In this document: in pieces, positions 57,774 to 64,000 of the stretch
Position numbering within the stretch: position 1 is the first letter of the stretch
Layout: each line of letters opens with the position of its first letter
Source of the DNA: Bradyrhizobium roseum
GTDB taxonomy: Bacteria > Pseudomonadota > Alphaproteobacteria > Rhizobiales > Xanthobacteraceae
Assembly: GCF_030413175.1 (NCBI RefSeq)
Contig: NZ_CP129212.1
Location: 1,488,001 to 1,552,000 of the forward strand
Length of the DNA: 64,000 nucleotides
Direction of reading: 5' to 3'
The notes under the pieces: model-generated
The model's input: the letters and a program-made list of their open reading frames with translations, nothing else
Told to the model about the DNA's origin: nothing
The model's database searches: none
Made by a program: the position numbers and the translations under genes

Positions 57774-58580
57774 CTATTCCTTGACCTCGATCTTGCCCTT
57801 CATCGCCGGGTGCAGGCCGCAGATGTAATCGTAGATCCCGGCATCGGCGAGGGTGAGCTTCGTGGTCTGGCCCTTCAGCGCGATCGAGGAGCGCTGTGCC
57901 TTGGCGCCCGTGATCGTCACCTGATGCGGCGAGGAATCGGTGTTGTGCCAGGTGATAGTCTGGCCCTTGCTGACGACGACGGTCTCGAGGCCGAACTTGA
58001 AGTCGGAAATCGAAACCACGCCGGGGCCGGGTGCCGGCTTCGCCATGGCGCCCTCGGACGTGCCTTTCAGGCCCGCCAGCGAAATTACAAAATCCTGCCC
58101 GGCATGGGGCTTGTGGCAGGTGAAGCAGGCGGTCAGGTTGGCCTTGTCGTTGACCTTCTTGTCCGGGCCGAACGCCTGGTATTCCCACTCGCCGTTCCGA
58201 ATATCGTCCTTGTACTCGGTGCCCCAGCCCTCGCGCTTTTCCATCACGGTGTAGGCGACGAGGTCACCCTTCTGAAAGCGGCCGTTGCCGTCCTTGAGCG
58301 GCTCGCCGGCAGCATCGAGTTGCGCCTTGTATTGCACCAGCGTCAGCACCGTTCCGCTTGGGATCGGTTGACCCTTGCGCACCGCGTCGATCGCCGCCGG
58401 CGTCGCGTAGAGCTCGCGATACTGCTTGTTGTCGTAGCGGTCGACCGTGGCGTACAGCGCGCCCTTCTCGAAACCTTCCGGGAAGGCGACCTTGTCGCCG
58501 CCGGCGAGCGCCGAATAGCCGATCAGCGCGCCCGTTGCCGATCCGAGCGCAACAGCGGCAACCATGCTGACATTTCTCAT
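57774..58580 (-). CDS. Cytochrome P460-type / cupredoxin fusion protein
   Basis: The product has 268 residues from ATG 58580, behind GAGGGGGAAGTC. A signal peptide lies at 1-27. Residues 30-170 match the cytochrome P460 region, with the c-type heme site CFTCH at 152-156 and the LYATP and GWGTEYKDDIRNGEWEY segments. Residues 185-268 form a cupredoxin domain with ligands His219 (SSPHQVT), Cys254 (YICGLHPAM), His257 and Met260. The fusion places a copper centre beside a c-type heme in one exported polypeptide. The substrate is unknown; P460 enzymes oxidise hydroxylamine or detoxify NO. Confidence 0.85.
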   Translation of the reverse strand: MRNVSMVAAVALGSATGALIGYSALAGGDKVAFPEGFEKGALYATVDRYDNKQYRELYATPAAIDAVRKGQPIPSGTVLTLVQYKAQLDAAGEPLKDGNGRFQKGDLVAYTVMEKREGWGTEYKDDIRNGEWEYQAFGPDKKVNDKANLTACFTCHKPHAGQDFVISLAGLKGTSEGAMAKPAPGPGVVSISDFKFGLETVVVSKGQTITWHNTDSSPHQVTITGAKAQRSSIALKGQTTKLTLADAGIYDYICGLHPAMKGKIEVKE

Positions 58581-58684
58581 GACTTCCCCCTCGTTTACAG
58601 ACAATCCGGTCAGCTACGGAACCCCGCGGGGCGGGTTTCAGTCCGGGGGGACGCGAATTTATCGTGGATCAGGGTAGCCCAAAC

Positions 58685-58710
58685 AAAAACCCCGCCATTT
58701 GCGGCGGGGT
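58685..58710 (-). terminator. Rho-independent terminator of ctrA
   Basis: ACCCCGCC (58689-58696), loop ATTTGC and GGCGGGGT form an 8-bp stem with five A before it, reading as T-tract on the minus strand. It is nearly the same as the hairpin at 57714. Confidence 0.85.
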
Positions 58711-58755
58711 CCAGTCGGGAGGAGGAGCCTTTCGGCTCGCCGTAAAACCCTGGTG

Positions 58756-59457
58756 TCAGGCGGGAATGCGCTCTTCGTGCTCATGTGGCTCGCGCAGCAC
58801 ATAGCCGCGGCCCCACACGGTTTCGATGAAGTTGCGGCCTTCGGAGGCGTTCGCCAGCTTCTTGCGCAGCTTGCAGATGAAGACGTCGATGATCTTCAGC
58901 TCGGGCTCGTCCATGCCGCCATAGAGATGGTTGAGGAACATTTCCTTGGTCAAGGTCGTGCCCTTGCGGAGCGAGAGCAGCTCCAGCATCTGGTATTCCT
59001 TGCCGGTCAGATGTACCCGCTGGCCGCCGACTTCGACCGTCTTGGTGTCGAGGTTGACGACGAGGTCGCCAGTCTGGATGACCGACTGGGCATGACCCTT
59101 GGAACGGCGCACGATCGCGTGGATGCGGGCAACCAGTTCGTCCTTGTGGAAAGGCTTGGTCATGTAGTCATCGGCGCCGACGCCGAGGCCCTTGACCTTG
59201 TCCTCGATGCCGGCGAGGCCGGAGAGGATCAGGATCGGGGTCTTGATCTTGGAAACCCGGAGCTGCTTGAGCACGTCGTAACCGGACATGTCGGGCAGGT
59301 TAAGGTCGAGAAGGATAATATCGTAATCATAGAGCTTACCGAGGTCGACGCCCTCTTCCCCGAGGTCCGTCGTATAGACGTTGAAACTCTCGGATTTAAG
59401 CATCAACTCGATCGACTGCGCGACTGCGCTGTCATCTTCAATCAGCAAAACGCGCAT
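58756..59457 (-). CDS. ctrA: Cell-cycle master regulator CtrA
   Basis: The product has 233 residues. Receiver with Asp51 ([12 protein letters not shown]) and KPFHKDE, then an OmpR-type winged helix with [21 protein letters not shown] and [13 protein letters not shown]. These match CtrA closely. It is phosphorylated through ChpT, which is encoded at 48.9 kb. It controls DNA replication, division and flagella. Own promoter region contains GANTC and CtrA-type half-sites. Confidence 0.97.
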   Translation of the reverse strand: MRVLLIEDDSAVAQSIELMLKSESFNVYTTDLGEEGVDLGKLYDYDIILLDLNLPDMSGYDVLKQLRVSKIKTPILILSGLAGIEDKVKGLGVGADDYMTKPFHKDELVARIHAIVRRSKGHAQSVIQTGDLVVNLDTKTVEVGGQRVHLTGKEYQMLELLSLRKGTTLTKEMFLNHLYGGMDEPELKIIDVFICKLRKKLANASEGRNFIETVWGRGYVLREPHEHEERIPA

Positions 59458-59821
59458 GCCAGTCCCCTATAGTCCGCCGCTCGGGCGTCAGGTCGGCCGC
59501 ACCTGCGGCACTCAAAACGCCTTTAACAACTGATTCGGATCCTGACAGACACATGGTTAACAAATCCTGATTCCCGATCGCAAGCTCTTTAAGTGCAATT
59601 TCTAACGAATCGCCCTAAGATGTTGCTCAGAAGCAGCTTTTCTCGACCGTGCCTACTCATGCTCCAGATTAAGAGCCGGGCCTAACCGACTCCAGCGTTC
59701 ACCCTTCTTCTGACGGGCGCGCGCTCTCAGTCACCAAAGACAGTGACGCAATGATTAATGATGCGGGTAAACACGAGGTTAAGCGGCGGCGGCTAATGCG
59801 TGGAAACTTAAGGTTTTCGCA
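59458..59821. promoter_or_regulatory. ctrA-fliI divergent promoter region with GANTC and CtrA-type half-sites
   Basis: The 364-base stretch is AT-rich relative to neighbours and has no gene. Four GANTC sites (CcrM methylation) are at 59532, 59569, 59607 and 59688. ATGGTTAA at 59553-59560 is the reverse of half-site TTAACCAT. TTAA also occurs at 59523, 59589, 59755, 59779 and 59809. In Caulobacter ctrA is controlled by CcrM methylation and by CtrA; a similar arrangement is inferred. Confidence 0.6.
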
Positions 59822-61147
59822 ATGAAGGCCCTGGCGGAGCAGATCGGCGACATCGACGGCGTCAATATATATGGCCGTGTTGTGGGCGTACGCGGGTTGA
59901 TGGTTGAGATCGCGGGGCCGATTCATGCGATGTCGGTCGGGGCCCGCATCGTGATCGATACCGGGGGCAATCGATTCATTCCGGCCGAGGTGATCGGTTT
60001 TTCCGGCAGCAATGCTGTCGTAATGCCGTTCGGCGGGCTGGACGGTGTCAGGCGCGGCTGCCGCGCGGTCATCGCCACCGCGGCCAGCCAGGTGCGGCCG
60101 TCGCCGGCCTGGCTCGGCCGTGTCATCAACGCGATGGGGGAGCCGATCGACGGCAAGGGGCCGCTGGCGCAGGGGCCATCGCCGATGCCCTACCGGGCCT
60201 CGCCGCCGCCGGCGCATTCGCGCAAGCGCGTCGGCGCTCCGCTCGATCTCGGCGTCCGCGCGCTCAACACGTTCCTGACCTGCTGCCGCGGCCAGCGGCT
60301 CGGCATCTTCGCCGGTTCCGGCGTCGGTAAATCGGTGCTGCTGTCGATGCTGGCGCGCAACGTCGATGCCGACATCACCGTCATCGGCCTGATCGGCGAA
60401 CGCGGCCGCGAGGTGCAGGAATTCCTCCAGGAGGATCTCGGCGACGAAGGTCTGGCGCGTTCCGTGGTGGTGGTGGCGACCTCGGATGAGCCCGCCCTGA
60501 TGCGGCGGCAGGCGGCCTACCTGACGCTGGCGATATCAGAGTATTTCCGCGACGAGGACAAGGACGTGCTGTGCCTGATGGATTCGGTCACGCGCTTTGC
60601 GATGGCGCAGCGCGAGATCGGGCTGTCGGCGGGCGAGCCGCCGACAGCCAAGGGGTATACGCCGACCGTCTTCACCGAATTGCCGAAACTGCTGGAGCGG
60701 GCCGGGCCGGGCACCGGGGTGGGCACCATCACCGGGATTTTCACGGTGCTGGTCGATGGCGACGACCACAACGAGCCGATTGCGGATGCGGTGCGCGGCA
60801 TCCTCGACGGCCACGTCGTGATGCAGCGCTCGATCGCAGAGCGCGGCCGTTTCCCTGCCATCAACATCCTCAAATCGGTCTCCCGCACCATGCCGCGGGC
60901 GGCCAATCCTCAATTCTTGCCCGTGATCATGCGGGGCCGCCAAGTGATGGCGACCTACGCCGACATGGAGGAACTGATCCGGCTCGGCGCCTATCGGGCG
61001 GGGTCGAGCCCGGAGGTCGACGAAGCGATCCGGCTGCACGAGCCGCTGGAGGCCTTCCTGCGCCAGGCCAAGGATGAAAAATCGACCCTGAATGACGGTT
61101 ACGGCCAGTTGGCCCATATCCTCGGTAATTTGGAAACGGAACGCTAA
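59822..61147 (+). CDS. fliI: Flagellar export ATPase FliI
   Basis: The product has 441 residues. Walker A is AGSGVGKS at 164-171, Walker B is [17 protein letters not shown], and [11 protein letters not shown] is typical of F1-type export ATPases. It powers export of flagellar subunits. It starts divergent from ctrA, and fliJ follows after 109 bases. Confidence 0.95.
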   Translation: MKALAEQIGDIDGVNIYGRVVGVRGLMVEIAGPIHAMSVGARIVIDTGGNRFIPAEVIGFSGSNAVVMPFGGLDGVRRGCRAVIATAASQVRPSPAWLGRVINAMGEPIDGKGPLAQGPSPMPYRASPPPAHSRKRVGAPLDLGVRALNTFLTCCRGQRLGIFAGSGVGKSVLLSMLARNVDADITVIGLIGERGREVQEFLQEDLGDEGLARSVVVVATSDEPALMRRQAAYLTLAISEYFRDEDKDVLCLMDSVTRFAMAQREIGLSAGEPPTAKGYTPTVFTELPKLLERAGPGTGVGTITGIFTVLVDGDDHNEPIADAVRGILDGHVVMQRSIAERGRFPAINILKSVSRTMPRAANPQFLPVIMRGRQVMATYADMEELIRLGAYRAGSSPEVDEAIRLHEPLEAFLRQAKDEKSTLNDGYGQLAHILGNLETER

Positions 61148-61256
61148 CTTTGTCAGGCCATCATCCTCGGCACATGATTAATGATGCCGGCGGGGTCCCC
61201 CCGGGGAGCCGGTACTGTCCCGCGTTCAGATTGGGACTTCTGGGGAGTATGAGTCG

Positions 61257-61673
61257 ATGAAGTCACGAGAAACGCTGATCCGCCTGAAGAAATTTCAGGT
61301 CGACGAGAAGCGCCGCAGGGTTACCCAGATCGAAGGCATGATCGCCGACTTCCAGCGCATGTCGGTCGATCTCGAGCGCGAAATCCAGACCGAGCAGGAC
61401 AGGGCCGGGATCAACGATCCCTCCCATTTCGCCTACCCGACCTACGCCAAGGCCGCAATCCAGCGCCGCGAAAACCTGACCCGTTCCGCGGACGAACTGC
61501 GTATCCAGCTCGAAGACGCCAAGGGCCTGTTGGGCGAAGCGTTCGAGGAGCTGAAGAAGGTGGAATTGCTCGACGAACGCGACCAGGCGCGCGAACGCGC
61601 CGAGGAAAGCGCCCGCGAACAGGCGGACATGGATTCAATCGGCCTGATGCGCGCCCGTCTCGGCGTTGCCTGA
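61257..61673 (+). CDS. fliJ: FliJ flagellar export chaperone
   Basis: The product has 138 residues, almost wholly helical coiled coil, as FliJ is. It follows fliI as expected. The GLMRARLGVA end and the N-terminal LIRLKKFQVDEKRRR are usual. It links FliI to the export gate. Confidence 0.88.
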   Translation: MKSRETLIRLKKFQVDEKRRRVTQIEGMIADFQRMSVDLEREIQTEQDRAGINDPSHFAYPTYAKAAIQRRENLTRSADELRIQLEDAKGLLGEAFEELKKVELLDERDQARERAEESAREQADMDSIGLMRARLGVA

Positions 61674-61704
61674 GACCTCAAGCATCCATCGGTCGCAATA
61701 ATCG

Positions 61705-61736
61705 AAATCCCGGGCCGCAAGGTTCGGGATTTTTTT
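61705..61736 (+). terminator. Rho-independent terminator after fliJ
   Basis: AAATCCCG (61705-61712) and CGGGATTT (61725-61732) form an 8-bp stem with a 12-base loop, followed by a T-run to 61736. Confidence 0.85.
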
Positions 61737-61857
61737 CCTTTCCGGGTCGTCTGGAACCGGCGACTTGGTGGCCCCTTTGACGCAGGGTATGCTACGAAAC
61801 TTCCCGATTGCTCCGGCGTAAGCACGCGATGGAGGATCGCGATTTGAGGGACTCTGA

Positions 61858-62403
61858 ATGCTGACGCCAGCGGAGCTGGTCTGGCTGATTGCCGCGGTTG
61901 CGAAGGGGGACGAGGCCGCTTTCGAGCGGCTTTACGCTGCCACGCGCGCGAAACTCTTCGGCGTCGTTCTCCGTATCTTGCGCCGTCAGGACCTCGCGGA
62001 GGAGGTCATTCAGGAGGCTTACGTCAAGATCTGGAACAGCGCCGGACAGTTCAATCCGGCGCTTGCTTCACCGATCACATGGATGGCATCGATCGCGCGC
62101 AACCGGGCGATCGATGTCGTGCGCAAGAAGAGCGAAGTCTCGATCGAGGAGGAGCCGTCCGCAATGGAAGTCGCGGCCGATTCACCCGATCCGCTGGCAC
62201 GGCGCGAGATGACGGAAGAGTTGAAGCGGTTGCTGGAATGCGTCGGCCGGCTCGAACCGGATCGGCAGAAGCTGGTGCTCCTGGCCTACTACAACGGCTG
62301 GAGCCGCGAGCAGCTTGCCGCCAAGTTCGAGACGCCGGTGAACACGGTGAAGACATGGCTGCGCCGCAGCATGATGGAAATCAGGGAGTGTCTCGGGCTT
62401 TGA
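61858..62403 (+). CDS. ECF sigma factor
   Basis: The product has 181 residues. Sigma-2 region is FERLYAATRAKLFGVVLRIL and EEVIQEAYVKIWN, and sigma-4 is LVLLAYYNGWSREQLAAKF then PVNTVKTWLRRSM. It belongs to the group paired with RskA-like anti-sigma proteins. The anti-sigma gene follows after 17 bases. The signal is unknown. Confidence 0.9.
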   Translation: MLTPAELVWLIAAVAKGDEAAFERLYAATRAKLFGVVLRILRRQDLAEEVIQEAYVKIWNSAGQFNPALASPITWMASIARNRAIDVVRKKSEVSIEEEPSAMEVAADSPDPLARREMTEELKRLLECVGRLEPDRQKLVLLAYYNGWSREQLAAKFETPVNTVKTWLRRSMMEIRECLGL

Positions 62404-62420
62404 TGCCCGGATCTTGAACG

Positions 62421-63326
62421 ATGGCCCATAGCGAAGACCATATCGCGCTCGCCGCGGAATATGCGCTCGGTACCCTCGATGCCGATGAGCGCACACAGGT
62501 CGAAACCATGATGGCCGTCGATACCGAATTCGCTGCGATCGTGCAGGCCTGGGAATACCGGCTCGGTGCCTTGAACCAGATGGTCGGCTCGATCGAGCCG
62601 CGGCCGGTCGTGTGGGAAAACATCAAGGCCGCGATCGGGCAATCCGCCGGACAGCAGGTGCCATTGGTGTTGCCCAAAGCGCCGCCGGCCGAACCCGTGG
62701 TCGAGCCCGTGACGGCAGAACCCGCGGCGCAGCCCGCGGCAGCGTCCCCGGTGACCGTGGACACTGCGAACGACAATTTTAACATCATCCAGCTGACCGG
62801 TCGGGTGCGCCGTTTGCGCAGCATCGCGACGGTCGCCACCGCGCTTGCCGCGGCTCTGGTCGGAATGCTGGCGGTGCAGGTCTATCGGCCGGAAGCGTTG
62901 CCGGAAGCCCTGCGGCCGAAGCCGCGTATCCAGACGGTCGAGGTCAGGGTTCCCGCGCCATCGCCGGTACCGTCGGCGCAATATGTCGCGCTGCTGCAGG
63001 GAAGCCCCGGTGCACCCGCTTTCATCCTGACCGTCGATGCCGCCACCAAGAATTTCACCGTTCGCAAGGTCGGTGCCGATGCCGAGCGCGGCAAGAGTTT
63101 TGAACTGTGGCTGATCTCCGACCGCCTGCCGCAGCCGCGCTCGCTCGGCGTGATCGGCGGCAGCGATTTCACCGCGCGCCCGGTGCTCGCCGGTTTCGAC
63201 GCCGGCACGATCAACACCGCGACCTACGCGGTGACCGTGGAGCCTGCCGGCGGATCGCCGACCGGTCAGCCCACCTCGGCGCCGGTCTATACCGGCAAGC
63301 TGATCGAGACGGTGCCGGCGCGCTGA
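62421..63326 (+). CDS. Membrane anti-sigma factor (RskA-like)
   Basis: The product has 301 residues. N-terminal sigma-binding domain (AHSEDHIALAAEYALGTLD), then a Pro/Ala linker, a membrane helix at 134-155, and a C-terminal periplasmic RskA domain (YVALLQGSPGAPAFILTVD, ERGKSFELWLISD and PAGGSPTG). It would hold the sigma factor at the membrane. Coupled with the sigma gene. Confidence 0.88.
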   Translation: MAHSEDHIALAAEYALGTLDADERTQVETMMAVDTEFAAIVQAWEYRLGALNQMVGSIEPRPVVWENIKAAIGQSAGQQVPLVLPKAPPAEPVVEPVTAEPAAQPAAASPVTVDTANDNFNIIQLTGRVRRLRSIATVATALAAALVGMLAVQVYRPEALPEALRPKPRIQTVEVRVPAPSPVPSAQYVALLQGSPGAPAFILTVDAATKNFTVRKVGADAERGKSFELWLISDRLPQPRSLGVIGGSDFTARPVLAGFDAGTINTATYAVTVEPAGGSPTGQPTSAPVYTGKLIETVPAR

Positions 63327-63430
63327 TCCAGGCTGGCCACCGCTTCCAGGGCGTTTGTGTTCCGCGCTGACTCAGAATCGGGCGCCAATATCTCGTTAAA
63401 CGCCTTCTCGATGTGACGCGGCGTCCGTTC

Positions 63431-64000
63431 TCACAAATGAGATTTTGCCAACAGCATGTGAATGCCCTTGTTGCCGTCAACCAATTGGGTCACGCGCAAA
63501 TTGCCCGCGAGCGAGCAGAGCATATAGGCCTCATTGCGTGTCAGATTGGTTCGCGCGCAGACATGCTTCACCATTTCGCGCACGGCCTGTTTGGCGGCAT
63601 CATCGAGATCCTCGTCCAGGCCGATCGACATCAGATGCGTTGCGCTTTCGGCAAACGGCCACTTGATATCCATGTCCTTGCGAACCGTCAGGCGAAACGT
63701 ACCCGTGACGCCGGTCTCGAGCGCGGTGATGCAGACTTCACCGTCGCCCTGAACGGCGTGGCCGTCGCCTGCGAAGAACAGCGCGCCCTCGTTGAAGACG
63801 GGCAGATATAACGTTGAGCCGGCGCGCAGTTCCTTGTTGTCCATGTTGCCGCCGAACGCCCGCGGTACCGGCGAGCCGCATCGGCCCCAGGCGGGCGGCG
63901 GCGCGGTCGCTACAATTCCAAAGAACGGATCGAGCGGAATTTCGGTCCCCCATGGCATCGTGCAAACATTGCGTGAGCGGTCGATTGCGGGATGAATGGT
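63431..64000 (-). CDS. Formamidase/acetamidase family protein, C-terminal part (cut by window edge)
   Basis: The frame is open from 63433 to the window end, 189 codons. The ATG at 63958 is internal: codons upstream read TIHPAIDRSRNVCT and continue the family. Typical features are GGNMDNKELRAGSTLYLPV, FAGDGHAVQGDGEV and the AYMLCSLAGNLRVTQLVDG tail. The enzyme hydrolyses formamide or acetamide to the acid and ammonia. The start lies beyond 64000. Confidence 0.88.
   Translation of the reverse strand, partial: TIHPAIDRSRNVCTMPWGTEIPLDPFFGIVATAPPPAWGRCGSPVPRAFGGNMDNKELRAGSTLYLPVFNEGALFFAGDGHAVQGDGEVCITALETGVTGTFRLTVRKDMDIKWPFAESATHLMSIGLDEDLDDAAKQAVREMVKHVCARTNLTRNEAYMLCSLAGNLRVTQLVDGNKGIHMLLAKSHL

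Overview
The window is high-GC DNA from an alphaproteobacterium of the Rhizobiales, most likely Bradyrhizobium or a close relative. The basis is gene content: the CtrA regulator with its phosphotransferase ChpT, fliI-fliJ beside ctrA, an EipA (DUF1134) envelope protein, a CyaC-type membrane cyclase, tandem CYP153 P450s and palindromic repeats of the type common in Bradyrhizobiaceae. This is a chromosomal segment. I see no integrase, transposase, phage gene or CRISPR array.

Positions 1-10.4 kb hold the N-terminal part of PutA, a secreted protein with a possible Cys-His-Asp triad, a cold-shock protein, a tiny exported poly-His protein, a redox-type adenylate cyclase, a GT39 glycosyltransferase, a small [2Fe-2S] ferredoxin, the ycjX-ycjF pair and a HlyIII membrane protein. 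Positions 10.4-27 kb are catabolic: an SDR, a benzoylformate-decarboxylase-like ThDP enzyme, an amidase, a DHDPS-family lyase with a Baeyer-Villiger monooxygenase, a MaoC/CaiB/acyl-CoA dehydrogenase operon with a divergent LysR gene, two CYP153 P450s with an XRE regulator nearby, and an isovaleryl-CoA dehydrogenase. Together these could oxidise hydrophobic or branched compounds to CoA esters, but no substrate can be named from sequence.

Positions 27-34.5 kb hold a DUF898/M48 pair, a second LysR, a DUF2927 protein, an L,D-transpeptidase, an acetolactate-synthase-like enzyme and a PD-(D/E)XK-like protein. Positions 34.5-39 kb form a compact phosphorelay: hybrid kinase, Hpt protein, receiver-EAL protein and a single receiver. 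Positions 39-45.2 kb look accessory: an exported M20 peptidase, very small proteins, a PEP-CTERM esterase, the wreck of a toxin-antitoxin pair, two neighbouring membrane proteins sharing a C-terminal coil, and tRNA-Val(CAC).

Positions 45.2-64 kb are envelope and cell-cycle/motility core: a membrane coiled-coil protein, EipA, a YHS-domain protein, CysQ, ChpT, cheA-cheW-cheY-cheB-cheR, a yjfLMC-like operon, a cytochrome P460-cupredoxin fusion, CtrA, FliI-FliJ, an ECF sigma/anti-sigma pair and the C-terminal part of a formamidase/acetamidase. CtrA and ChpT belong to one phosphorelay. Possible CtrA half-sites and GANTC methylation sites lie in front of ctrA/fliI, and a near-consensus CtrA box lies in front of cheA, so cell-cycle control of motility genes is encoded locally.

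The best candidates for new biology are the paired membrane proteins with a shared C-terminal coil (43.4-44.9 kb), the P460-cupredoxin fusion, the phosphorelay ending in an EAL protein, and the redox cyclase. All functions are read from sequence motifs only; no database search was possible.
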